DNA of 64,000 nt from Streptomyces capitiformicae (GCF_002214185.1 NZ_CP022161.1:2355767-2419766), one strand, 5' to 3'; positions 30,244-39,182 are shown, counted from the first letter of the stretch. Notes: generated by a model not told the origin, from the sequence alone. A program made the numbers and translations.

Positions 30244-31773
30244 CTACTGCTCACCGCACCGCGAAACGAGCTCCTGCTCCTCCTCCGAGAGGCTGGGGCC
30301 GGTAGACGGTGTGGGTGCGGTCTGGTTCGGGGTCGGGGACGTCGATGGCGTCGACGTCGGGGACGGTGTGGCCTTGGACGTGCGGGAGGTCCTGGTGGTT
30401 CCCGTGATGCCTCCGGCCTCGCCCTCACCGGTCTTCGCGTTGCTGTCCGCCTCGCGGCGCTGGGCGTTCTTCTTGCACGCGGACGCCTGGTCGGACAGTT
30501 CCTCGATCTTCTTCCGGGCGTCGCTCAGACCGCCCCCGGAGATCGTGGCCTCGACCTGCTTCTGCTGGTACGGCGGCAGGTACTTGAGTTCGATCTCGGG
30601 GTGGTCCTTCTCCACCTTCGACAGCGAGATCCAGGCCAGGTCCTGGCTGATGCCGCGGTACAGCGCGACATGGTCGTCCTTGGCACCGACGTAGTACTGA
30701 TTCTGCGTCCAGCGGTACCCGCCGTAGAGGCCGCCGCCGATCAGGCCGAGGGCGAGGAGGCCGAAGAACGATCTCTTCAGCCACTTGCCCTTCTTACGGG
30801 GCTTGACGAAGTCGTCGTCGGAGTAGTTCCCGAAGCTGCCCGCGGCCGACATGTATCCGGTGGTGTCGCCGGAGCCGGGCGGGCCGAACTCGCCGCCACC
30901 GCCCTGTCCGTGCGCCGGACGGCCGAGGCCGGAGGCGCGGCCGGCGGGGGTCTGCATGATGCCGTTGTCCTGCAGATGGAGCTGGTTCTCGGCGACCGCG
31001 CCGACCACGACCGGGGTGTCGTGCAGCTGCCCGGCGAGGGTGTCGCCGGTGTCGAGGTCGAGGACGTCGGCGACGATGACCGTGATGTTGTCCGGGCCGC
31101 CGCCGCGCAGCGCGAGCTGGATCAGCTCCTGCACGGTCTCCTGGGGGCCCTGGTAGCTGGCGAGGGTGTCCTCCATCGTCTGGTGGGACACGACGCCGGA
31201 CAGGCCGTCGGAGCAGATCAGATACCGGTCGCCGGCGCGGACCTCACGGATGGACAGGTCGGGCTCGACGTGGTCGCCGCTGCCCAGCGCGCGCATCAGC
31301 AGGGAGCGCTGCGGGTGGGTGGTGGCTTCCTCTTCGGTGATGCGGCCCTCGTCGACGAGGCGCTGCACCCAGGTGTGGTCCTGGGTGATCTGGGTGAGGA
31401 CGCCGTCGCGCAGGAGGTACGCGCGGGAGTCGCCGACGTGGACGAGGCCGAGTCGCTGGCCGGTCCACAGCAGGGCGGTGAGCGTGGTGCCCATGCCCTC
31501 CAGCTGGGGGTCCTCCTCGACCATCGCGCGCAGTTGGTCGTTGGCGCGCTGCACGGCGGTGCCGAGGGAGGTGAGGATGTCGGAGCCGGGGATGTCGTCG
31601 TCGAGCGTGACGAGGGTGGAGATCACCTCGGAGGAGGCGACCTCGCCGGCCGCCTGGCCGCCCATGCCGTCGGCGATCGCGAGGAGGCGCGGACCGGCGT
31701 AGCCCGAGTCCTCGTTGCCCTCACGGATCATGCCTTTGTGCGATCCGGCGGCGAAGCGCAGTGAGAGACTCAT
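30244..31773 (-). CDS. pstP: PP2C-type Ser/Thr phosphatase
   Basis: Dephosphorylates PknB-family substrates. The 509-aa product has the PP2C metal motifs (AIADGMGGQAAGEVAS, HVGDSRAYLLRDG, CSDGLSGVV, GGGPDNITVIV) over the first ~240 residues. A Gly-rich linker, a TM helix (KRSFFGLLALGLIGGGLYGG), an external helical region and a Thr/Ser/Pro-rich tail follow. ATG 31773 (MSLSLRF) is preferred because GAGG lies 5 bp before it; an ATG at 31803 is possible. Its stop is 27 bp before rodA. Confidence 0.93.
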   Translation of the reverse strand: MSLSLRFAAGSHKGMIREGNEDSGYAGPRLLAIADGMGGQAAGEVASSEVISTLVTLDDDIPGSDILTSLGTAVQRANDQLRAMVEEDPQLEGMGTTLTALLWTGQRLGLVHVGDSRAYLLRDGVLTQITQDHTWVQRLVDEGRITEEEATTHPQRSLLMRALGSGDHVEPDLSIREVRAGDRYLICSDGLSGVVSHQTMEDTLASYQGPQETVQELIQLALRGGGPDNITVIVADVLDLDTGDTLAGQLHDTPVVVGAVAENQLHLQDNGIMQTPAGRASGLGRPAHGQGGGGEFGPPGSGDTTGYMSAAGSFGNYSDDDFVKPRKKGKWLKRSFFGLLALGLIGGGLYGGYRWTQNQYYVGAKDDHVALYRGISQDLAWISLSKVEKDHPEIELKYLPPYQQKQVEATISGGGLSDARKKIEELSDQASACKKNAQRREADSNAKTGEGEAGGITGTTRTSRTSKATPSPTSTPSTSPTPNQTAPTPSTGPSLSEEEQELVSRCGEQ

Positions 31774-31901
31774 GCGCACCTCGCCCGTCGGCTCCGGGTA
31801 CATCCGCACGGTGCCCACCCTCCGGTCGGGAGCGCGCCGGGGCCCCTGGTGGGGGCCGCCACCGCGTGCTCGCTCCGCTCGCGCTCATTCATGATGTAGC
31901 A

Positions 31902-32423
31902 CTACTTCCGCAGCTCGATGACGGTCTTGCCGATGCGGATCGGCGCGCCCAGCGGAATCGGCGTGGGAGTCGTCAGTCGGTTCCGGTCGAGATACGTGCC
32001 ATTGGTGGACCCCAGGTCCTCGACGATCCACTGGCCGTCGCGGTCCGGGTAGATCCGGGCGTGCCTGCTGGAGGCGTAGTCGTCGTCCAGCACGATCGTG
32101 GAGTCGTGCGCGCGGCCCAGGGTGATGGTCTGGCCCTGGAGCGCCACGGTGGTACCCGTCAGGGTGCCCTCGCTGACGACGAGCTTGGTGGGGGCGTTAC
32201 GGCCGCGGCGGCCACCGGTGGCGACGGGCTGCTGGCCGCGCTGCTGCGGGGGCGCGGCCTGCCGGGCGGCCTGTTGTGGCCGCGCGTTCTCCCGGCGCGA
32301 CCCCCGCTGGGTGACGCGCGTACCGAACAGGTCGCTGCGGATGACCTGCACGGCCACGATCACGAACAGCCACAGTACGGCCAGGAACCCCAGCCGCATG
32401 ACCGTGAGGGTCAGCTCTGACAT
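31902..32423 (-). CDS. fhaB: FHA-domain membrane protein FhaB
   Basis: A 173-aa protein with an N-terminal TM helix (MRLGFLAVLWLFVIVAVQVI), a basic Gln/Pro linker and a C-terminal FHA domain with GRAHDSTIVLDD and SSRHARIY, then STNGTYLD. FHA domains bind phosphothreonine, here probably on PknB or its substrates. The longer open frame runs antisense-like through fhaA; the true start is ATG 32423, 10 bp after fhaA. A 128-bp gap to pstP is unusual in the operon and may hold a second promoter. Confidence 0.92.
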   Translation of the reverse strand: MSELTLTVMRLGFLAVLWLFVIVAVQVIRSDLFGTRVTQRGSRRENARPQQAARQAAPPQQRGQQPVATGGRRGRNAPTKLVVSEGTLTGTTVALQGQTITLGRAHDSTIVLDDDYASSRHARIYPDRDGQWIVEDLGSTNGTYLDRNRLTTPTPIPLGAPIRIGKTVIELRK

Positions 32424-32433
32424 TGCCCCCGCT

Positions 32434-33279
32434 TCACCCTTCGGCTTGCCGGTAAATGATGGTGGTGCTGCCCACGACGATCCGCGAGCCGTCGCGGAGC
32501 GTAGCGCGGGTGGTGTGCTGCCCGTCCACCACGATGCCGTTGGTGGACCCGAGATCCTGGATCGTCGAGGGCGTTCCGGTCCGGATCTCGCAGTGCCGGC
32601 GGGATACGCCGGGGTCGTCGATCCGCACGTCGGCTTCGGTGCTGCGGCCCAGCACCAGCGTCGGGCGGGAGATCTGATGGCGGGTGCCGTTGATCTCGAT
32701 CCAGTAGCGCGTGCGCCCGCCGGCCGCCGGGGCGGCACCGGCCCGCTGGAGGTAGGGCGCGGAGCCGGGGCGGCCACCGCCGGGCGGCGGTGTGGCCGGC
32801 ATGGGCGGGGCGCCCGAGGGCACGGCGGTGGGTGGGTAGCCGTAGCCGCCGGGGCGGCCCGCGGCGGGGCTCGCCGGGGCGCCCGCGGGGGCCTGCTGGT
32901 TGGTGGAGGAGGCGAGCGTACGGCTGCGCACCCGGTACAGACCGGTGTCGAGGTCGTCCGCCTTCTCCAGGTTGACCTTGATCGGTCCCATGAACGTGTA
33001 GCGCTGCTGCTTGGCGTAGTCGCGCACCATGCCGGCGAGCTCGTCGCCGAGCTGGCCGGAGTAGGGGCTGAGGCGCTCGTAGTCGGGTGTGCTCAGCTCC
33101 ACGATGAAGTCATTGGGCACGACTGTCCGGTCGCGGTTCCAGATGGTCGCGTTGTTGTCGCACTCCCGCTGGAGCGCTCCCGCGATCTCGACGGGCTGGA
33201 CCTCGGACTTGAACACCTTGGCGAAGGTGCCGTTGACCAGACCTTCGAGACGCTGCTCGAACTTCTTCAGGACTCCCAT
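32434..33279 (-). CDS. fhaA: DUF3662 and FHA-domain protein FhaA
   Basis: A 281-aa cytoplasmic adaptor. The N-terminal DUF3662 domain (about 1-120, MGVLKKFEQRLEGLVNGTF onward) is joined by a Gly/Pro/Ala linker to an FHA domain with GRSTEADVRIDD, SRRHCEIR and GSTNGIVVDG. In mycobacteria FhaA binds phosphorylated MviN and regulates peptidoglycan synthesis at poles and septa. It is the first gene of the fhaA-fhaB-pstP-rodA-pbpA-pknB run. AGGAGG precedes the ATG. Confidence 0.94.
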   Translation of the reverse strand: MGVLKKFEQRLEGLVNGTFAKVFKSEVQPVEIAGALQRECDNNATIWNRDRTVVPNDFIVELSTPDYERLSPYSGQLGDELAGMVRDYAKQQRYTFMGPIKVNLEKADDLDTGLYRVRSRTLASSTNQQAPAGAPASPAAGRPGGYGYPPTAVPSGAPPMPATPPPGGGRPGSAPYLQRAGAAPAAGGRTRYWIEINGTRHQISRPTLVLGRSTEADVRIDDPGVSRRHCEIRTGTPSTIQDLGSTNGIVVDGQHTTRATLRDGSRIVVGSTTIIYRQAEG

Positions 33280-33766
33280 GGGGCACCTCCTCCATCGTCA
33301 CCGCTCTGCGTACTGCGCCCGTACTGCTTACTGATCGTATCCACGCGCCGGGGAATCGGCTGGTTCCCCCTGTCGGCCCGGTCGACCGGTGTCACCCGGT
33401 GTCGACGCCCACTGAAGTCCCCTCCCGGATTCCCATCGGAGCTCCTCTTCGAACTACCCCTGTCCGAACTCTGCCAAGGATCGTAGAGGCGGTGCGAGAC
33501 CAGTGTCCCGCACCGGGCCGTGGACCCTGTCCCCCTCCAGTAGAGATGGCCGGGACCGGTACGAGGTTGATACGTGATCCAGCATGCGTTGATACGTAGC
33601 CGGAGACCCCTCGTGTTCGGTCCGCGCTGGTCGGGCCGGGCGCGGTGGCGTGGACGGCGGTCGGCCGCGGATAAGGGATGTGAACCCACCGTCTCCAGCG
33701 TGCTAATCTTCTCGATGTCGGAAGGCGCCAGCACCGCAGGGAGCAGGGCCTGAGGACACACCTAAT
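33280..33766. promoter_or_regulatory. spacer between fhaA and tRNA-Leu, with tRNA -10
   Basis: A 487-bp divergent spacer. TAATCT at 33704-33709 in the string GCTAATCTTC, shared with the tRNA-Ile promoter, is a good -10 for the tRNA-Leu gene about 60 bp downstream. A promoter for the fhaA operon should also lie here but is not evident. No gene or RNA is recognised. Confidence 0.45.
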
Positions 33767-33850
33767 GCGCGGGTGGCGGAATAGGCAGACGCGCTGGATT
33801 CAGGTTCCAGTGCCCGCAAGGGCGTGGGGGTTCAACTCCCCCCTCGCGCA
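33767..33850 (+). tRNA. tRNA-Leu (CAG anticodon)
   Basis: Acceptor GCGCGGG (33767-33773) pairs with CTCGCGC (33843-33849, one G:U). The anticodon stem CTGGA/TCCAG holds CAG at 33801-33803. A long variable arm (TGCCCGCAAGGGCGT) marks a class II tRNA. No encoded CCA. Confidence 0.96.
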
Positions 33851-33854
33851 CAGC

Positions 33855-33896
33855 GAAGCGGTCCCATCGTGATCACGGTGGGACCGCTTCTTTTTG
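33855..33896 (+). terminator. terminator after tRNA-Leu
   Basis: A 12-bp perfect stem GAAGCGGTCCCA (33855-33866) / TGGGACCGCTTC (33879-33890) followed by a T run. Confidence 0.9.
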
Positions 33897-34016
33897 CTCT
33901 TCTTTTTGCTCGTTCCCCGGCGTTTCGGGAGTCCTGCGGGCCGACCTTCGGGCCTCTGAAGTGTGAGGAGTCTCTCAGAAGATTCCGTAAGGGCTTTCAG
34001 TATCTCGGGGAGCGAT

Positions 34017-34030
34017 GTTTCACGTGAAAC
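34017..34030. other. parS: parS centromere site (perfect)
   Basis: GTTTCACGTGAAAC, 34 kb from oriC, in the spacer between the tRNA-Leu terminator and a small minus-strand ORF. Confidence 0.95.
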
Positions 34031-34046
34031 GTCGTAGATGCGGTGC

Positions 34047-34235
34047 TCAGGTGTAGTCCGCGTGCGGTATCGCTGCGTCGAGAAGGCGGCGGGCCTTGAT
34101 GACAAGGTCCTGGTAGGCGGGGTGCTGGGCGATGTGCGGTCTGGGATCGCATGTGTCCTCACGCAGGAGCTGAGGGTGCTCGTCGGCGGAGGGGGAGTGG
34201 AACTGCGGCGTACGGGACTCGGGTGGGCTCTCCAT
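34047..34235 (-). CDS. small hypothetical ORF, possible gene remnant
   Basis: A 62-codon ORF (MESPPESRTPQFHSPSADEH start) with strong third-position GC along its length, including the tail AYQDLVIKARRLLDAAIPHA. That is better coding bias than chance ORFs nearby. No clear ribosome site precedes the ATG, and a longer in-frame start (34370) loses the coding pattern. It could be a real small protein or the 3' end of a lost gene. The stop is 17 bp from a parS site. I do not recognise a family. Confidence 0.4.
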   Translation of the reverse strand: MESPPESRTPQFHSPSADEHPQLLREDTCDPRPHIAQHPAYQDLVIKARRLLDAAIPHADYT

Positions 34236-34582
34236 GGTCCGGACAGGATTCAGCGGTCGGTCTGCGTCCCCGTCACGCAGTGGCTGCGACTGGGGCGGGC
34301 CGACGGCGCTGACCAGCGTGAATTGTTGTTGGTCGCTCGTCGATTCCCCGTTGTTCCGTGCGGCGCGCACTGCTCGGCTCGCGCCCGGCGACAGGGCGTG
34401 CGCGGGTAATTGGGGTCGGCCTGGCCGGGGGTTTGATCCGGTGAAACCCGTCAGAACCGTTGACGCTCACCCGCCTCATACCTATCTTCTGGTCGGATAA
34501 TCGCACAACGTCCGTAATTTCGAACGTAGTTGTTGCTTCCTATCCTGCGATCACCCCCACACTTGCCAGAGACGAGGCGCAC
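34236..34582. promoter_or_regulatory. promoter region of the GH127 gene
   Basis: TTGACG at 34460-34465 and TATCTT at 34483-34488 with a 17-bp spacer make a good housekeeping promoter about 95 bp before the gene. Just downstream, an imperfect inverted repeat (CACAACGT at 34504-34511 / ACGTAGTTGT at 34524-34533) sits where a sugar-responsive repressor could block transcription. The left part of the spacer shows nothing else. Confidence 0.45.
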
Positions 34583-37393
34583 ATGGCACCGCCCCTCTCC
34601 AGACGCTTTCTCCTCCAGTCCGCGATCCTCGCCGCGGCCGTACCCGGAGTCTCCTTCGGAGCGGGCGTCGGCCGCGCGTCCGCCGCCAGCGTTCCGACGC
34701 CGTCCACCTGGTCCGTGCAGCCCTTCGAGCTCAAGGACGTGACGCTCAGCCAGGGCTTGTTCGCCGACAAGCGGCAGCTGATGCTCGACCACGGCCGTGG
34801 CTACGACGTCGACCGGCTGTTACAGGTCTTCCGTGCCAACGCGGGGCTCTCCACCAAGGGCGCGGTCGCCCCCGGCGGCTGGGAAGGCCTCGACGGCGAG
34901 GCCAACGGCAACCTCCGCGGCCACTACACCGGGCACTTCCTGACGATGCTCGCCCAGGCCTACGCGAGCACCAAGGACACGGCCTACGCCGACAAGATCC
35001 GCTACATGGTCGGCGCGTTGACCGAGGTGCGGACGGCACTGCGCACCGACCCGCGCATGCTCGCCGTCACGGGCCGGTTCGGCACCGCCCAGGAGAATGT
35101 CCGGGGCTCCTACCAGTACGTCGACCTGCCCGCCGCCGTGCTCGACGGGGCCTCGGCGATCACCCTGTCGGCCTGGGTGAAGCCCACCCACAACGCCAAC
35201 TGGGCCCGGGTCTGCGACTTCGGCGACAACAACACGCGCTACATGTACCTGGCGGCCCGCAACGCGAGCGGCTTCCCCCGCTTCGCCATCACCACCAGTG
35301 GCCCCGGCGGTGAGCAGGGCCTCAACGGAACCGCCGCGCTGCCGCTCAACCAGTGGAGCCACCTGGCGGTGACCATCGGAGGCGGCACCGGCACGCTCTA
35401 CGTCAACGGCACGGCCGTGGCCCAGAACACGTCGATGACCCTCACTCCGGCGGCCCTCGGCACCCTGGCGAACAACTGGCTGGGTCGGTCCAACTTCCCC
35501 ACCGACCCCGTCTTCGCGGGCGCGTTCGACGAGTTCAACGTCTGGTCGCGGGCGCTGACGGCCGCCGAGATCACGTCCCTGCAGAGCAACAGCGCGTCGG
35601 CCGCCGCGGCGGGCCGGGGCGACCTGGCCTCGTACGACTTCTTCGAGACCACCGGCGGCACCTTCGCGGACGTCTCCGGACGCGGCCTGACCGCCACCCT
35701 GCACCGCACCTGGGGTGCGCCCAGCCATGCGGGGTTCCTGGCGGCGTACCCGGAGACGCAGTTCATCGAGCTGGAGTCGATGACCAGCGGCGACTACACG
35801 CGTGTGTGGGCGCCGTACTACACCGCGCACAAGATCCTTCGCGGGCTCCTGGACGCCTACCTCCACGTCGACGACGCACGGGCGCTCGACCTCGCCTCGG
35901 GGCTGTGCGACTGGATGTATTCGCGGCTGTCGAAGCTGCCCGACGCCACGCTGCAGCGGATGTGGGGGATCTTCTCCAGCGGTGAGTACGGGGGCCTCGT
36001 CGAGGCGATCATCGACCTGTACACGGTCACCGGCAAGGCCGAACACCTCGCTCTGGCCAAGCTGTTCAATCTTGACAAGCTCATCGATGCCTGTGCCGCG
36101 AATACGGACACGCTCGACGGCCTCCACGCCAACCAGCACATCCCCATCTTCACTGGGCTCGCACGGTTGTACGACGCCACGGGTGAGGCGCGCTATCTGA
36201 CGGCCGCGAAGAACTTCTGGGGCATGGTCATCCCGCCGCGCATGTACGGCATCGGCGGCACCAGCACGGCCGAGTTCTGGAAGGCGCGCGGAGTCGTCGC
36301 GGGGACCATCAGCGACACCACCGCCGAGACCTGCTGTGCGTACAACCTGCTCAAGCTGAGCCGGACGCTGTTCTTCCACGAGCAGGACCCGAAGTACATG
36401 GACTACTACGAGCGGGCCCTGTTCAACCAGGTCCTCGGCTCCAAGCAGGACCAGGCCGACGCGGAGAAACCGCTGGTCACGTACTTCATCGGTCTGAAGC
36501 CCGGCCATGTGCGCGACTACACCCCCAAGCAGGGCACCACCTGCTGCGAGGGCACCGGCATGGAGAGCGCCACCAAGTACCAGGACTCGGTGTACTTCAC
36601 CAAGGCGGACGGCAGCGCGCTGTACGTCAACCTGTACAGCGCCACCACGCTCAACTGGTCGGCGAAGGGCGTGACCGTAACCCAGGCCACCGACTATCCC
36701 CGCGAGCAGGGCTCCACGATCACCTTCGGAGGCGGAAGCGCGGCCTTTGAACTGCGATTGCGGGTGCCGTCCTGGGCGACCGCGGGCTTCCGGGTGACCG
36801 TCAACGGCAGGGCGGTGAGCGGCACTCCGACCGCCGGGACCTACTTCACGATCCCCTCCCGCACCTGGCGCAGCGGTGACGTCGTGCGCGTGACGATGCC
36901 GTTCCGGCTGCGGGTGGAGAAGGCCCTCGACGACCCGTCGCTCCAGACGTTGTTCTACGGGCCGGTCAACCTGGTCGGCAGGAACAGCAGTACGAGCTAC
37001 CTGTCGTTCGGGTTGTACCGCAACGCCGGCCTCTCCGGCGACCTGCTGCCCTCCCTCACCCCGGTGAGCGGGAAACCGCTGCACTACACACTGGACGGCA
37101 CTGAATTCGCTCCCTTCTACGAGGGGAGCGAGGACCCGACCCACGCCTACGTCAAGCGCTCCGAACCGAAGGTCTACTTCGGCGGCGCCGACTCCGGCGT
37201 CGCCAATCCGGCGAAGTCCGACGGCACGACGCTGCTCGACGAGATCTGGGCCGGGGCGCCGTTCACCAACAAGGGCGCCCTCGTCGCGCGCGTGCAGTCG
37301 ACTGTGAACTCCTGGGTGTCGGCCGGTCTGCTGAGCCAGGCCGACGGACAGCGGGTGGTCACCACAGCGCGGAATGCGACGTACGCGGCCTGA
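34583..37393 (+). CDS. GH127 beta-L-arabinofuranosidase-like enzyme with LamG insert
   Basis: A 936-aa exported glycoside hydrolase. The N-terminus is a Tat signal (SRRFLLQSAILAAA, cut near AASVP). An (alpha/alpha)6 GH127 core is interrupted at about residues 165-350 by a LamG/concanavalin-like module (ITLSAWVKPTHN to FDEFNVWSRAL) that probably binds sugar. The GH127 zinc site is conserved: Glu582 and Cys584 in AETCCAYNLL, and Cys654-Cys655 in GTTCCEGTG, where one cysteine is the nucleophile in family members. A beta-sandwich domain follows. ATG 34583 comes after GACGAGG. GH127 acts on beta-L-arabinofuranosides of plant origin; substrate here is inferred. Confidence 0.88.
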   Translation: MAPPLSRRFLLQSAILAAAVPGVSFGAGVGRASAASVPTPSTWSVQPFELKDVTLSQGLFADKRQLMLDHGRGYDVDRLLQVFRANAGLSTKGAVAPGGWEGLDGEANGNLRGHYTGHFLTMLAQAYASTKDTAYADKIRYMVGALTEVRTALRTDPRMLAVTGRFGTAQENVRGSYQYVDLPAAVLDGASAITLSAWVKPTHNANWARVCDFGDNNTRYMYLAARNASGFPRFAITTSGPGGEQGLNGTAALPLNQWSHLAVTIGGGTGTLYVNGTAVAQNTSMTLTPAALGTLANNWLGRSNFPTDPVFAGAFDEFNVWSRALTAAEITSLQSNSASAAAAGRGDLASYDFFETTGGTFADVSGRGLTATLHRTWGAPSHAGFLAAYPETQFIELESMTSGDYTRVWAPYYTAHKILRGLLDAYLHVDDARALDLASGLCDWMYSRLSKLPDATLQRMWGIFSSGEYGGLVEAIIDLYTVTGKAEHLALAKLFNLDKLIDACAANTDTLDGLHANQHIPIFTGLARLYDATGEARYLTAAKNFWGMVIPPRMYGIGGTSTAEFWKARGVVAGTISDTTAETCCAYNLLKLSRTLFFHEQDPKYMDYYERALFNQVLGSKQDQADAEKPLVTYFIGLKPGHVRDYTPKQGTTCCEGTGMESATKYQDSVYFTKADGSALYVNLYSATTLNWSAKGVTVTQATDYPREQGSTITFGGGSAAFELRLRVPSWATAGFRVTVNGRAVSGTPTAGTYFTIPSRTWRSGDVVRVTMPFRLRVEKALDDPSLQTLFYGPVNLVGRNSSTSYLSFGLYRNAGLSGDLLPSLTPVSGKPLHYTLDGTEFAPFYEGSEDPTHAYVKRSEPKVYFGGADSGVANPAKSDGTTLLDEIWAGAPFTNKGALVARVQSTVNSWVSAGLLSQADGQRVVTTARNATYAA

Positions 37394-37407
37394 CGGACCT
37401 TGCCGCG

Positions 37408-37437
37408 GGCGGCTGCTCCTCTGGCGGGGCAGCCGCC
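37408..37437 (+). terminator. terminator after the GH127 gene
   Basis: GGCGGCTGC (37408-37416) pairs with GCAGCCGCC (37429-37437); TTTT follows at 37445. Confidence 0.65.
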
Positions 37438-37567
37438 GCTCGCGTTTTCCGAAGAGTTCGAAGAAGTTCTCCGAGCGGGTTCCTTCGCCGCAGAGCCGGC
37501 CGTACGCGGGAGCGGGGCGGGTTTTCCACAGGTGAGGGGGCCAGGCTGACGGAGTCGTCCACAGGGT

Positions 37568-37597
37568 CTGACACGTTTCGGCCGCCGGCTGTACCGT
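37568..37597 (+). promoter_or_regulatory. candidate promoter of the DUF2252 gene
   Basis: CTGACA at 37568-37573 and TACCGT at 37592-37597 with an 18-bp spacer, about 50 bp before the gene. Confidence 0.35.
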
Positions 37598-37647
37598 CGT
37601 CACAAGTTGATGTTCGTGCGTGCATGTGAGCGGGGGAGGCGGTCGGT

Positions 37648-39072
37648 GTGACCGAGGGCGGTACGACGACGGTGGAGCCGGTGGCCGGGGCGCGAGTGCC
37701 GTGGGTGGCCGGGTTCGCGCGGTGGCCTTCCGCGGGGTCGCCCAAGGACGAGGGCAAGGCCCTGCGGGAGCGGGTGTCACGCAGCGCGCACGCGGACCTG
37801 ACGCTCACCACCGACCGACCGGACGCGGTGACCGCGGTCGAGGAGTCCAACCGCGGCCGTATCCCCGCCCTCACCCCGATACGGGTCGGTCGGATGGCTG
37901 CCACCCCCTTCGCCTTCCTGCGCGGCTCGGCCGGACTCATGGCGCACGACCTCGCGCGCACGCCCATGACCGGCATCGGCACCCAGATCTGCGGCGATGC
38001 CCACGCGGCGAACTTCGGCCTGTACGGTGACGCCCGCGGCGGCCTCGTCATCGACCTGAACGACTTCGACGAGACCGTGCACGGCCCCTGGGAGTGGGAC
38101 CTCAAGCGCCTCGCCACCTCGCTGGTGCTCGCGGGCCGCGAGGCGGGCGCCGACGAGGACACCTGCCGCAAGGCGGCGAACGACGCGGCGGGTGCCTACC
38201 GGCGCACCATGCGGCTGCTCGCCAAGCTTCCGGCACTCGACGCGTGGAACGCCATCGCGGACGAGGAGTTGGTCTCGTACACCGACGCCCATGATCTGCT
38301 GGGCACGCTGGAGCGGGTCTCCGAGAAGGCGCGGGCCAACACGAGCGGCCGCTTCGCGGCCAAGGCGACCGAGGCGGTGGAGGGCGGCGGCCGCCGCTTC
38401 GTCGATGCCCCGCCCGTGCTGAGCCGCGTGGACGACGCGGAGGCCACGGCGGTCGCGGCCTCCCTGGAGCACTACCTGACCACACTCTCGGAGGACCGCC
38501 ACGCCCTGCTCGCCCGCCACGCCGTGCACGACGTGGCGTTCCGCGTGGTCGGCACCGGCAGCGTGGGCACGCGCTCGTATGTCGTGCTGCTCCTGGACCA
38601 CCGTGGCGAGCCGCTCGTCCTCCAGGTGAAGGAGGCCCGCCCCTCGGCGTTGGAACCGCACCTCGCGACGGCCGGTTTCGACGTGCTGGACGTGAGCCAC
38701 GAAGGACGCCGCGTCGTCCTCGGCCAGAAGCGTATGCAGGTCGTCAGTGACATCCTGCTGGGCTGGACCACCGTGGACGGACTCCCGTTCCAGGTACGCC
38801 AGTTCCGCAACCGCAAGGGCAGTGTGGACCCCGCGGCCCTCGCCGCCGACCAGATCGACGACTACGGCCGCATGACCGGCGCCCTCCTGGCCCGCGCCCA
38901 CGCCCACAGCGCCGACCCACGGCTGATAGCCGGCTACTGCGGCAAGAACGAGGAACTCGACGAGGCCGTGGCCACGTTCGCCGCGACGTATGCCGACCGG
39001 ACGGAGGCGGACCACGCGGACCTGGTGGCGGCGGTACGGGCGGGGCGGATCGAGGCGGAGACGGGGGTGTGA
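37648..39072 (+). CDS. DUF2252 family protein
   Basis: A 474-aa cytoplasmic protein. The segment CGDAHAANFGLYG, followed by DLNDFDETVHGPWEWDLKRL, looks like the catalytic loop and metal site of the kinase-like phosphotransferase fold (HxDxxxxN and DFD of aminoglycoside kinases), which suggests DUF2252 is a distant member. Length and motifs are normal for the family, but no substrate is known. GTG 37648 starts the frame. It is preceded by a candidate promoter and not linked to an operon. Confidence 0.82.
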   Translation: MTEGGTTTVEPVAGARVPWVAGFARWPSAGSPKDEGKALRERVSRSAHADLTLTTDRPDAVTAVEESNRGRIPALTPIRVGRMAATPFAFLRGSAGLMAHDLARTPMTGIGTQICGDAHAANFGLYGDARGGLVIDLNDFDETVHGPWEWDLKRLATSLVLAGREAGADEDTCRKAANDAAGAYRRTMRLLAKLPALDAWNAIADEELVSYTDAHDLLGTLERVSEKARANTSGRFAAKATEAVEGGGRRFVDAPPVLSRVDDAEATAVAASLEHYLTTLSEDRHALLARHAVHDVAFRVVGTGSVGTRSYVVLLLDHRGEPLVLQVKEARPSALEPHLATAGFDVLDVSHEGRRVVLGQKRMQVVSDILLGWTTVDGLPFQVRQFRNRKGSVDPAALAADQIDDYGRMTGALLARAHAHSADPRLIAGYCGKNEELDEAVATFAATYADRTEADHADLVAAVRAGRIEAETGV

Positions 39073-39182
39073 GGAGCCTGCGGGGCCCAGGAGCCGGCAG
39101 GTGTGCCCAGGGATGCTGAGCTGATCGGCTGACGAGAGCGGGCGGTCGGAGGAGTTTCCGGGCGTGGCCTAGGCTGGGGCGG

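Noticed and set aside
10865..33850. integrated element at a tRNA attachment site
   Set aside because: All three tRNA genes are complete, no duplicated 3' ends are seen next to them, and there is no integrase.
34820..37780. 986-codon open frame on the minus strand opposite the GH127 gene
   Set aside because: It is the antisense shadow of a high-GC gene. The plus-strand product has clear GH127 and LamG motifs and a Tat signal; the antisense has Arg/Val/Gly-rich composition without motifs.
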